Shown here: positions 19,098-26,557 of the stretch, piece after piece
How positions within the stretch are numbered: position 1 is the first letter of the stretch
Layout of the letters: the number at the start of each line of letters is the position of its first letter
Assembly: GCF_901875575.1 (NCBI RefSeq)
Contig: NZ_CABFMF010000022.1
Coordinates: 62,001-126,000, forward strand
Reading direction: 5' to 3'
DNA: 64,000 bases
Origin: an uncultured Streptococcus sp.
GTDB lineage: Bacteria > Bacillota > Bacilli > Lactobacillales > Streptococcaceae
Made by a program: the position numbers and the translations under genes
The notes under the pieces: generated by a model
The model's input: the letters and a program-made list of their open reading frames with translations, nothing else
Told to the model about the DNA's origin: nothing
The model's database searches: none

Positions 19098-20147
19098 CTA
19101 TTCTACCTTGTAGAAAAATCCCTCCGTACTGCCATTGATGAGTTGGTGTCCAAACCATAAGCGGTCTTGTGTAATATCAGACGAGTCAGTATAGCCATTA
19201 TCTGAAGAAGAGGTGACAGACATGGTTATAGGGATTCCTGCTGGTAAAAAGGCAATAGCTGCACCACCAGCACCACCAGCTTTAGGAAGTAAACTTGCTT
19301 TAAGATAGCGGTCGGTTTCTTTAGCATGTTCAATTGAAACTTTGGAATGATCACTTACCAAGCCATTTTTATCGAAAGTAAATTCAATACCTGTACCATT
19401 CCTCCAAGTTCCTGCGACACTAGAAAAATCTCCATTTTGAATTGCAGAAATATCCATTCCTTTACTTTCTGACGGAAGAGTTATTTCTCCATTTATGAGA
19501 CTTGTCACAGATTTCCAAGAGAAAGATCTTATGTCAAGGGAAGGTGGTTTTGTCCCCAGTCCCTCTTCTGTATCTGATTCGATAACTAAGTCTAATCGTG
19601 TTCCATTCTGATTTAACTTGTATAGTTTAAGTTGGATTTGATTAATAGATACTCGGGTAGATAATTGAAAATAACCATTTTCTAAAGGATTAAAATGTAC
19701 TCGCTCTCCAATAAAGTCCAGATTGTTTTCTGCATTGGTCAGTCGAATAACTTCACCATTTTTAAGAGTTCGAATATCTAATAAATCGTAATAGTTAGAA
19801 TACGTTTTTAGAGCAATCAAAAGTTCGTCCGTACCGTCTTGGTCTAAATCATACAAGCTATACTGTAATCCAGAATATTCGTTAGGATAACCATTTTTTA
19901 AGTTTGCTTTTGAATTGATCTCTGTATGTGAAGTTGACGAACCATCTAATACTTTGGCATATTCTTTTAGAACAGGATTGTATAGGGTGTAATCAGGTTT
20001 CTTCTCTTCCGATATAGAAGAAGTTGAACTAGTACTTGAAGCAATTGCTTCAGAACTTGCTGAAGAAGTGTTTTCACTCTGATGTTGGCAAGCCGTTAAA
20101 ATAGAGATAGCTAAAATACTAATACTGAATAGAAATAATTTTTTCAT
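19098..20147 (-). CDS. Lipoprotein with C-terminal DUF6287-like domain
   Basis: 349 residues with a signal peptide and lipobox LTAC (Cys20), so it should be lipidated and held on the outer face of the membrane. A Ser/Thr-rich linker (about 25-48) leads to a domain with YDLDQDGTDELLIAL, an EF-hand or FG-GAP-like acidic loop. The C-terminal part (from about 227, MDISAIQNGDFSSVAGTWRN) resembles DUF6287. Function unknown. It is the last gene of an apparent three-gene run with the TM2 and choline-binding proteins, 4 bases after the TM2 gene. Confidence 0.85.
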   Translation of the reverse strand: MKKLFLFSISILAISILTACQHQSENTSSASSEAIASSTSSTSSISEEKKPDYTLYNPVLKEYAKVLDGSSTSHTEINSKANLKNGYPNEYSGLQYSLYDLDQDGTDELLIALKTYSNYYDLLDIRTLKNGEVIRLTNAENNLDFIGERVHFNPLENGYFQLSTRVSINQIQLKLYKLNQNGTRLDLVIESDTEEGLGTKPPSLDIRSFSWKSVTSLINGEITLPSESKGMDISAIQNGDFSSVAGTWRNGTGIEFTFDKNGLVSDHSKVSIEHAKETDRYLKASLLPKAGGAGGAAIAFLPAGIPITMSVTSSSDNGYTDSSDITQDRLWFGHQLINGSTEGFFYKVE

Positions 20148-20151
20148 ATAT

Positions 20152-20616
20152 TTAATCTTGTAATTCTAAGCCTTGGGCATCTTGGTGCCATTTACTACCA
20201 GTTTTAGACGTTAAAACTTGAATAGTAATTATAATATTCCAAATAGCATTTGCCAGTAAAACAAATAGTGTCAATATAGGAATAATAGCCAGCAGAGTTA
20301 TGCCGATACGCTTGTATCCTTGTTTAGCATTTCCAATATAAAAATCGTAGGCACCAAACGCTCCTAAAAATAGGGCAAATAATGCTGCGGCCAGTTTAGA
20401 TTTATCACTTACTCCATTTGAATGTTGACTAGAACTAGCTGGAGATGTGTTATCTATTTTTGAAACAATATAGTCGTCACCATTTTGATAAAATTCTACA
20501 TAATCACCTACTTGTGGTTCAAAACCAAAACTTTTTCTTGAAATTGCAGTAAATTGGCCATTATCACCTTTTCCAACATAAACTGTTTCATCTTCAATTT
20601 TTATAACTTTGTTCAT
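20152..20616 (-). CDS. TM2-domain membrane protein
   Basis: 154 residues. The N-terminal half is soluble (about 1-60, a small beta domain, VYVGKGDNGQFTAI). A Ser-rich linker leads to a TM2 domain (about 75-135): KLAAALFALFLGAFGAYDFY, then GNAKQGYKRIG and a second helix. The GAYDFYIG turn is the TM2 signature (usually GxxxFYLG). Function unknown. The RBS AAGGAGACAATTAA is good. It lies between the choline-binding protein and the lipoprotein in the same orientation. Confidence 0.88.
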   Translation of the reverse strand: MNKVIKIEDETVYVGKGDNGQFTAISRKSFGFEPQVGDYVEFYQNGDDYIVSKIDNTSPASSSQHSNGVSDKSKLAAALFALFLGAFGAYDFYIGNAKQGYKRIGITLLAIIPILTLFVLLANAIWNIIITIQVLTSKTGSKWHQDAQGLELQD

Positions 20617-20649
20617 TTAATTGTCTCCTTAATCTATTTCTATTGTATG

Positions 20650-22167
20650 TTAAACCCATTCACCGTTGTAATCGACGTAGTAGCCGTCCGGCGTAATCGT
20701 ATTGATTGCTAGCTCACCAGAGTTATATGCATAGTACCATTTGCCAGATACTTGCATCCAACCTGTTTGCATAGCACCTGAGTCTTGAAGATAGTACCAG
20801 CTACCGTTATCTTTGAGCCAACCAGTCTTCATTGCACCTGAGTCTTGAAGATAGTACCAGCTACCGTTATCTTTGAGCCAACCAGTCTTCATTGCACCTG
20901 AGCCGTCGAGGTAGTACCAGCTACCGTTATCTTTGAGCCAACCAGTCTTCATTGCACCTGAGCCATCGAGGTAGTACCAACTGCCGTCTTTTACCCAGCC
21001 AGTTTGCATCCAGCCAGAGTTGTCAAATCGATACCAAACACCATTGATTTTTTCCCAGCCGTTAGTTGTATAGGTGCCATCTTCGTGTTTATACCACCAT
21101 CGTCCATTCGAATACATCCAAGTAGATTTAGACTGATGGGTCGTCATGGTTGTATCTGTGTTAGAATAGTTTCCAGATGACGAACTTGTAGAAGTTGACG
21201 AGCTAGATGAATTCGAACCTGATTGGGTTGTTGTGTTAGTATTTGAATTTGTCGAAGGATTTCCGAAAGTTACCTCTTTTCTAGCTTTAAAGACACGTTT
21301 TCTGTTATCAACTGAGTGATCGCGCGGAGAACCTGCCTCTCCTGACATCTCCAAGATATATGTTCCAGCAGGAAACTGTCTGATATCGAAAACATCCCCT
21401 TTAAATTTATTGCTATAAATTAAAGGTAAAAGAAATTGGTCGTTGACGTCATTAGTTAGACCACTAAAGATGACATCATTATTATGTTGGTACACAATCT
21501 TTCCGCTAGCCTTATCAATTAGAGTAACATTTCCTCTAGCTGCATTATCTCCTCCGTGTTGTAGTGGCTCTGAGAGTACACCTTCAAAATTAACTCCAAA
21601 ATGATGAATTTCAACATTTGTAATTGTTGCTTCTATTTGTTTTTCAGTACTCGTATTCGAGATAGCATTTGCTTGATTAGTTGATAAGACTTCTAGTTTG
21701 GTTACATAAGTGTAAAAAGATGCTCCTTTCCCTACGTTTTCTCTAACATCGACTGTTAGTTTGTAACGAACTCCATCTAATTCAAACTTCATGGTATAGA
21801 TACCATAATCTGTTGCTTTAAAGACAATTGTTTTACCGTTAAATGTAGCAATGCCATTTGATTCAAAACTTGCAAATTGCTTAGAAAATTCTTTTTTATA
21901 AGCCTTATCTACCCAATCAACCGTTATAAATCCAACAACACCATTAGGAAATGCTCCAAGTTGTGCTTTTCTTTTTTCTACAAGCGTCACATCTGTTGCG
22001 ACTAAATCTGTATCACGATAACCAATAGCAGGTTCTTCAACATAAGCATTGACTGCTGGAGACCATACTTTGACCATTGGAATGTCTGCAGCATTGACAC
22101 TTGAAATTGTAGCTCCTGTTGCTAGGAGTGATAAAACTGCTGTAGTCGTTAAAACGATTTTTTTCAT
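20650..22167 (-). CDS. Choline-binding surface protein
   Basis: 505 residues with a signal peptide (cleavage near VNA-AD). Residues about 28-300 form an unrecognised N-terminal domain. A Ser/Thr/Asn linker (about 300-345) follows, then a choline-binding module: about eight CW-type repeats such as GWLKDNGSWYYLDGSGAMKT and the usual end unit with WYYAYNSGELAINT. The module binds phosphocholine on teichoic acid in mitis-group streptococci. Three central repeats (about 20767-20950) are nearly identical 60-base units at the DNA level. The lic genes that supply phosphocholine are broken in this same window (26558-27235). Confidence 0.93.
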   Translation of the reverse strand: MKKIVLTTTAVLSLLATGATISSVNAADIPMVKVWSPAVNAYVEEPAIGYRDTDLVATDVTLVEKRKAQLGAFPNGVVGFITVDWVDKAYKKEFSKQFASFESNGIATFNGKTIVFKATDYGIYTMKFELDGVRYKLTVDVRENVGKGASFYTYVTKLEVLSTNQANAISNTSTEKQIEATITNVEIHHFGVNFEGVLSEPLQHGGDNAARGNVTLIDKASGKIVYQHNNDVIFSGLTNDVNDQFLLPLIYSNKFKGDVFDIRQFPAGTYILEMSGEAGSPRDHSVDNRKRVFKARKEVTFGNPSTNSNTNTTTQSGSNSSSSSTSTSSSSGNYSNTDTTMTTHQSKSTWMYSNGRWWYKHEDGTYTTNGWEKINGVWYRFDNSGWMQTGWVKDGSWYYLDGSGAMKTGWLKDNGSWYYLDGSGAMKTGWLKDNGSWYYLQDSGAMKTGWLKDNGSWYYLQDSGAMQTGWMQVSGKWYYAYNSGELAINTITPDGYYVDYNGEWV

Positions 22168-22220
22168 AATTTTTGTATTCCTTTTCTTTTTATCTATTTT
22201 TTAATAATTTTATTCTATAC

Positions 22221-22594
22221 CTACTCACCGTTGGCATTGACACGATAGCCATCAGGGGTAGTCGTATTGATTGCTAGGGCACCAGAGCTATAAGCGTAGT
22301 ACCATTTACCAGCTACCTTCATCTGCCGCCTCTTTTCGAATGGCATTGATACGGTCTGAAATAGCCTGCTTATCTGGTGTCAATAAAGTTCCTTCAATTC
22401 CAACTAAGCTAGTACCAGCAAAAGTACTAGTTACCTCAGAGTTCAAGATATGATAAGACTGACCATTGATTTCTTGAGTGGAAACCAGCCTATCATTAGC
22501 GGCTACGGATTGTGGTGCAAGACTTCCAACTCCTAACAATGAAAGTGCTAGAACTGTAGTAAGTGTGAATTTTTTAGTTTGTTTCTTTATTCAC
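22221..22594 (-). pseudogene. Deleted choline-binding CAP-domain protein gene
   Basis: Remnant of a secreted protein. The N-terminal piece (frame ending at 22306) has a signal peptide ending PQSVAAND and the start of a CAP-type domain (DKQAISDRINAIRKEAADEG). The C-terminal piece (22221-22322) is in another frame and encodes only the last choline-binding repeat (MKVAGKWYYAYSSGALAINT and on to NANGE). Everything between is missing, and the junction near 22318 shifts frame. The natural start region also has a frameshift: GTG at 22594 runs into TAA after six codons, unless one A of an AAA run is removed. Confidence 0.8.
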
Positions 22595-22630
22595 GCAATA
22601 TCTCCTATTCTTATTTATTGTAAAGTAATC

Positions 22631-22789
22631 AGTTTGTCCTAAAACCTAGACTTTTTTGGACAAACTTGATAAAATAGAAGTGTAATAATAATCGGTCAAA
22701 ATGCTTGATTTTAGAACCTTTTTCTAACGAAAACGACTCTAGAATAGAGTATATTTCCTGTCCAAAAAATCCTAGTTTTTTGACAGGAA
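22631..22789. other. Three related palindromes next to the resolvase gene, candidate res subsites
   Basis: Palindrome 1 (22635-22662) reads on the minus strand TGTCC-A6-(7)-TTTTA-GGACA, 28 bases. Palindrome 3 (22759-22785) reads on the plus strand TGTCC-A6-(6)-T6-GACA, 27 bases, and touches the resolvase stop codon. A weaker one between them (22694-22718) reads GGTCAAAA-(7)-TTTTAGAACC. Ends of the form TGTC...GACA and a 28-base size are typical of resolvase subsites. The assignment is inference; palindromes 1 and 3 could also be RNA hairpins. Confidence 0.45.
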
Positions 22790-23377
22790 CTATGAATTTT
22801 TTATCCAATTATGAAAGGTGCTTTTTGATACTCCTAAGATGTCTGCACCTTCTCGTAAGGTTATTTCTTTTTTCTTATATTGAGCTATCACATCAGGGAG
22901 ATTATTCGGGGCAAGCAATTTTGGTCTACCGAATTTCTTCCCTTTTTTCTGTGCTTCCCGTATTCCTTCCATTTGTCTTTGTTTGATTTGTTCTCTTTCA
23001 AACTGTGCCACATAAGATAGGACTTGTAAAACGATATCAGAGATTAGTTTTCCTGTGATATTATCATTGCTATTCTTTGTGTTTAATAAGGGGAAATCTA
23101 AAACAGTTATATTTACTTTCTTTTTCTTAGTAATTGATTGCCATTGTTCTAAAATTTCATCATAGTTTCTCCCCAACCTATCAATTGATTTAATAACCAA
23201 TTCATCATTTTCTTTCAAGATAGTTAATAATTTTTGATATTCTATTCTGTCAAAATCTTTTCCTGAAACGTAATCGATAAAAATATTTTCTTTTAATAAT
23301 TTATTTTCTACTAAGGCTGAAAATTGCCTATCAATATTCTGTTCTTTTGTAGATACTCGAACATAGCCGTAACGCAT
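22790..23377 (-). CDS. Serine recombinase (resolvase/invertase family)
   Basis: 195 residues, a full-length small serine recombinase. Catalytic Ser9 lies in YVRVSTKEQNIDRQ; the conserved SIDRLGRNYDEI segment follows at about 64-75. The long E-helix ends near QVLSYVAQFEREQIKQRQMEG, and the C-terminal HTH (ITLREGADILGVSKSTFHNW) is present. It would resolve or invert DNA between short palindromic sites. No transposase accompanies it, and the flanks are remnants of other genes, so it is an orphan left by a mobile element or plasmid. Start chosen at the ATG after AAGGAGAGTTTT. Confidence 0.92.
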   Translation of the reverse strand: MRYGYVRVSTKEQNIDRQFSALVENKLLKENIFIDYVSGKDFDRIEYQKLLTILKENDELVIKSIDRLGRNYDEILEQWQSITKKKKVNITVLDFPLLNTKNSNDNITGKLISDIVLQVLSYVAQFEREQIKQRQMEGIREAQKKGKKFGRPKLLAPNNLPDVIAQYKKKEITLREGADILGVSKSTFHNWIKNS

Positions 23378-23459
23378 AAAACTCTCCTTTTTACACTTAT
23401 TGTAAAATATAAAAGAAGGTTAGACTTTATAAAAGAGTGGTGTACTTAATTTCTATTAA

Positions 23460-23597
23460 TTATCTCTTAACCACTTGCTGACAGGCTTTCCAACAATCGA
23501 CCTTCTTGGAATTTATCCAAGTTGGGAAGGTTTGGCCAGCCAGCTAATCTTTGTTGTTATCGTTTTGATTGTCACTTTTAGACAGGGTAAAGAATAG
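23460..23597 (+). pseudogene. 3' remnant of an FTR1/EfeU-like iron permease
   Basis: An open frame of about 46 codons follows an in-frame stop at 23457-23459 and ends at TAG 23595-23597, directly abutting the tatC ATG. It encodes LTGFPTIDLLGIYPSWEGLA and then a hydrophobic helix ending FRQGKE. This looks like the last membrane segment of FTR1-family permeases, which in some streptococci precede tat genes. There is no start codon or RBS, and the rest of the gene is missing upstream, where the resolvase sits. Confidence 0.6.
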
Positions 23598-24509
23598 ATG
23601 GATAGAAAAGAATTGACAATCGTTGAACATCTGGTAGAATTTAGAAAGAGATTATTGGCAGTAGTCATTTGTTTCTTTTTGGTATTCTGTGTCTCTCTGC
23701 TTTTTGCAGACCAGATTTACCAGTATGTAACCCAATCTTTTCAGCAAAAGTTGATTGTTTTAGGCCCTAATGATATTTTATGGATTTACATACGCTTGGC
23801 TAGTCTGATGGCCTTTACTATCACCTTGTCCTACACGGTGTATCATATTTGGTCTTTCATCAAACCAGGTTTAAAGAAGGAAGAAGCGAGAGCAATTTTT
23901 GCCTATATTCCAGCTAGTTTCCTTTGTTTTCTAGTTGGACTGGCTTTTGGTTTTTACTTTGTAACACCAGCTATACTTCAGGTTCTATTAGGGCTAGGAG
24001 AAGGACTATTTGAAACGCAGTTAACCGCCCAAAATTATCTGTCCTTTGTTTTTCAAACGACCTTGCCTTTGGCTCTGATTTTTGAATTGCCAGTTATCAT
24101 TGCCTTTTTGACGTCGATTGGACTTATTGGACCAGAATTATTGATTACTTATCTCCGATATGCTTATTTTATCTTATTGCTACTTGCAGTCATCTTGACA
24201 CTAGCTGACTTTGTCAGCGATTTGGCAATGACTGCTCCTTTGATATTACTCTATGAATTGAGTATTGCTATTAGCAAACACATTATGAAACACAAGCAGA
24301 AAGGAGAGAGAGAAATGGGAATCTTACGTGATATCGGAGTACCAGGATTGATTATCATCGTTTTAGAAGCTCTCTTGATCTTTGGACCAAAACGATTGCC
24401 TGAACTAGGCGAGTCAATTGGTAAAATGCTATCTGAATTTAAAAATGCAGTTAAAGGAACTGAAAATCAAGATAAGGAAGACCAGATTGTTTTTCTTCAA
24501 CGATTATAG
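23598..24509 (+). CDS. tatC: TatC fused in frame to TatA (twin-arginine translocase)
   Basis: 303 residues. Positions 1-239 are TatC, the six-helix receptor of the Tat pathway: IVEHLVEFRKRLL at the N-terminus, the FIKPGL segment, and LIFELPVIIAFLTSIGLI before the fifth helix. No stop codon separates it from TatA (residue 240 on: MGILRDIGVPGLIIIVLEAL then FGPKRLPELGESIGKMLSEF). An internal AAGGAG RBS precedes the TatA ATG, so both a fusion and free TatA may be made. TatC and TatA are normally separate. The RBS for tatC is weak because the ATG follows the upstream remnant's stop directly. Confidence 0.88.
   Translation: MDRKELTIVEHLVEFRKRLLAVVICFFLVFCVSLLFADQIYQYVTQSFQQKLIVLGPNDILWIYIRLASLMAFTITLSYTVYHIWSFIKPGLKKEEARAIFAYIPASFLCFLVGLAFGFYFVTPAILQVLLGLGEGLFETQLTAQNYLSFVFQTTLPLALIFELPVIIAFLTSIGLIGPELLITYLRYAYFILLLLAVILTLADFVSDLAMTAPLILLYELSIAISKHIMKHKQKGEREMGILRDIGVPGLIIIVLEALLIFGPKRLPELGESIGKMLSEFKNAVKGTENQDKEDQIVFLQRL
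24315..24509 (+). CDS. tatA: TatA, possible independent product from an internal start
   Basis: 64 residues from the ATG at 24315, preceded by AAAGGAGAGAGAGAA. One N-terminal helix (LIIIVLEALLIFG), then the FGPKRLPELG hinge and amphipathic helix typical of TatA. The last eight residues (QIVFLQRL) are not TatA-like and may result from a frameshift near the end. The same codons form the C-terminal part of the TatC-TatA frame. Confidence 0.6.
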   Translation: MGILRDIGVPGLIIIVLEALLIFGPKRLPELGESIGKMLSEFKNAVKGTENQDKEDQIVFLQRL

Positions 24510-24516
24510 AAATAGA

Positions 24517-24560
24517 AAATTAGGACTTAGACCTGTTTAGGATGATTTAAGTCCTAATTT
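24517..24560 (+). terminator. Terminator after tatCA
   Basis: AAATTAGGACTTA and TAAGTCCTAATTT form a perfect 13-bp stem followed by TTTATA. Confidence 0.85.
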
Positions 24561-24580
24561 TTTATATGACTGAAATGATC

Positions 24581-24597
24581 TTTAAGTTTTTTTTAAG
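24581..24597 (+). promoter_or_regulatory. CiaR binding site upstream of tarI
   Basis: Exact direct repeat TTTAAG-N5-TTTAAG, the CiaR consensus of mitis-group streptococci. A -10-like TATATTAT follows shortly after (about 24603), the usual layout for CiaR-controlled promoters. In pneumococcus the lic promoter is a known CiaR target, which matches its place here. Confidence 0.85.
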
Positions 24598-24762
24598 GAA
24601 ACTATATTATTCTGAAGAACTCTGAAATTTCACAACAATTTACATGTATATGCACTAGAATTCCTTGTAGTTACTGTAATTTGATTAGTTAATAAGAATT
24701 ATAGAGTTACTATTCTAGAACGGAAAGTCTGATAATTATTTCGTGATAGGACTAGATTGTGG

Positions 24763-24768
24763 TATAAT
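24763..24768 (+). promoter_or_regulatory. Second promoter of the tar/lic operon
   Basis: TGTGGTATAAT gives a TG-extended -10 (TATAAT) 40 bases before the tarI ATG. Together with the CiaR-linked promoter upstream this gives two starts for the operon. Confidence 0.7.
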
Positions 24769-24808
24769 AGAGAGGATAAGTTTTTTAGTAAGAAAAAGGA
24801 GCAACGAG

Positions 24809-25516
24809 ATGATTTACGCAGGAATTCTTGCCGGTGGTACTGGTACACGTATGGGAATCAGTAATTTACCCAAACAATTTTTAGAACTCGGTGATCGCCC
24901 TATCTTGATTCATACAATTGAAAAATTTGTCTTGGAACCAAGTATTGAAAAAATTGTAGTTGGTGTCCACGGTGATTGGGTATCTCATGCAGAGGATCTT
25001 GTAGATAAATATCTGCCTCTTCATAAGGATCGAATTATCATTACCAAAGGTGGTGCTGATCGAAATACCAGTATTAAAAAGATCATAGAGGCTATTAACG
25101 AGTATCGTCCGCTTACTCCTGAGGACATGGTGGTAACACACGATTCTGTTCGTCCTTTTATCACTCTTCGTATGATTCAAGATAATATCAAACTAGCGCA
25201 AGAACATGATGCTGTAGATACAGTAGTTGAAGCAGTAGATACAATTGTCGAAAGTACGAATGGTCAGTATATAACAGATATTCCAAATCGTGCTCATCTT
25301 TATCAAGGACAAACGCCACAGACTTTCCGTTGCCTAGACTTTATGGATTTGTATGGTTCCCTCTCTGATCAAGAAAAAGAAATCCTAACAGATGCTTGTA
25401 AGATTTTTGTCATAAAAGGAAGAGATGTAGCCTTGGCTAAGGGTGAATACTCTAATCTGAAAATCACAACTGTGACGGATTTGAAGATTGCAAAAAGTAT
25501 GATTGAGAAAGACTAG
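24809..25516 (+). CDS. tarI: Ribitol-5-phosphate cytidylyltransferase
   Basis: 235 residues of the IspD/TarI nucleotidyltransferase family. LAGGTGTRMGISNLPKQF at the N-terminus is the CTP-binding signature, and THDSVRPFI and NRAHLYQGQTPQTF are conserved. Its place in front of tarJ and the lic remnants makes it TarI rather than IspD: it makes CDP-ribitol for teichoic acid. Start chosen at the ATG after AAAGGAGCAACGAG; the frame is open further upstream but without an RBS. Confidence 0.94.
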   Translation: MIYAGILAGGTGTRMGISNLPKQFLELGDRPILIHTIEKFVLEPSIEKIVVGVHGDWVSHAEDLVDKYLPLHKDRIIITKGGADRNTSIKKIIEAINEYRPLTPEDMVVTHDSVRPFITLRMIQDNIKLAQEHDAVDTVVEAVDTIVESTNGQYITDIPNRAHLYQGQTPQTFRCLDFMDLYGSLSDQEKEILTDACKIFVIKGRDVALAKGEYSNLKITTVTDLKIAKSMIEKD

Positions 25517-25520
25517 CGCT

Positions 25521-26543
25521 ATGATTAATCAAGTTTATCAACTGACTAAGCCTAAGTTTATCAATGTGAAATATCAAGAAGAAGTGATTGATCAGGAGAA
25601 TCATATCCTTATTCGTCCTAACTATATGGCAGTTTGTCATGCGGATCAGCGTTACTATCAAGGAAAACGTGACCCTAAGATTTTATCTAAAAAACTACCT
25701 ATGGCCATGATTCATGAATCTTGTGGAACCGTTATTTCAGATCCAACTGGAACTTATCAGGTTGGACAGAAAGTTGTTATGATACCAAATCAACCACCCA
25801 TGCAAGGTGATAAGGAGTTTTATGAGAATTACATGACTGGAACTTATTTCTTGTCTAGTGGTTATGACGGTTTCATGCGAGAGTTTGTTTCTCTCCCTAA
25901 AGATCGTGTGGTAGCGTACAATGATATTGAAGATACTGTTGCAGCTATTACGGAATTTGTAAGTGTTGGTATGCATGCTATGAATAGACTTTTGACTTTA
26001 GCTCATAGCAAACGGGAGCGAATCGCCGTCATAGGTGATGGTAGTTTGGCCTTCGTTGTTGCAAATATTATTAACTATACACTTCCAGAAGCAGAGATTA
26101 TTGTTATTGGTCGTCATTGGGAAAAATTGGAACTCTTCTCGTTTGCGAAAGAGTGCTATATTACAGATATGATTCCTGAAGATTTGACTTTTGACCATGC
26201 TTTTGAGTGCTGTGGTGGCGATGGTACTGGACCGGCAATTAATGATTTGATTCGTTATATTCGCCCACAAGGAACCATCCTAATGATGGGAGTTAGCGAA
26301 TATAAAGTTAATATCAATACGCGCGATGCCCTTGAAAAAGGCTTACTCTTAATTGGATCATCACGTTCTGGTCGAATCGATTTTGAAAAAGCTATCCAGA
26401 TGATGGAAGTTAAGAAATTTGCCAATCGTCTCAAAAATATCCTTTATTTAGAAGAACCTGTAAGAGAAATCAAAGATATTCATCGTGTCTTTGCTACTGA
26501 TTTAAATACTGCTTTTAAAACAGTATTTAAGTGGGAAGTGTAA
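25521..26543 (+). CDS. tarJ: Ribulose-5-phosphate reductase (zinc alcohol-dehydrogenase fold)
   Basis: 340 residues. Reduces ribulose-5-phosphate to ribitol-5-phosphate, the substrate of TarI. A medium-chain dehydrogenase: N-terminal catalytic domain with CHADQRYYQGKRDP (zinc-ligand region) and MIHESCGTVI, then the Rossmann part with IAVIGDGSLAFVVANI. The ATG at 25521 lies 4 bases after the tarI stop; a longer in-frame start at 25503 overlaps tarI and is less likely. Both genes are intact although the downstream lic genes are not. Confidence 0.93.
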   Translation: MINQVYQLTKPKFINVKYQEEVIDQENHILIRPNYMAVCHADQRYYQGKRDPKILSKKLPMAMIHESCGTVISDPTGTYQVGQKVVMIPNQPPMQGDKEFYENYMTGTYFLSSGYDGFMREFVSLPKDRVVAYNDIEDTVAAITEFVSVGMHAMNRLLTLAHSKRERIAVIGDGSLAFVVANIINYTLPEAEIIVIGRHWEKLELFSFAKECYITDMIPEDLTFDHAFECCGGDGTGPAINDLIRYIRPQGTILMMGVSEYKVNINTRDALEKGLLLIGSSRSGRIDFEKAIQMMEVKKFANRLKNILYLEEPVREIKDIHRVFATDLNTAFKTVFKWEV

Positions 26544-26557
26544 GATTTGGAGGTTAA

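Noticed and set aside
20767..20960. Regular 60-base repeats, at first sight array-like
   Set aside because: They are in-frame choline-binding repeats without spacers, not CRISPR.
22271..22453. Plus-strand 60-codon frame over the pseudogene
   Set aside because: It is antisense to the choline-binding/CAP remnant and has no RBS; the minus-strand reading explains the sequence.
22790..24509. Prophage or ICE
   Set aside because: There is a single small serine recombinase but no integrase, structural, conjugation or lysis genes, and no att repeats were found near tRNA-Arg at 43130.
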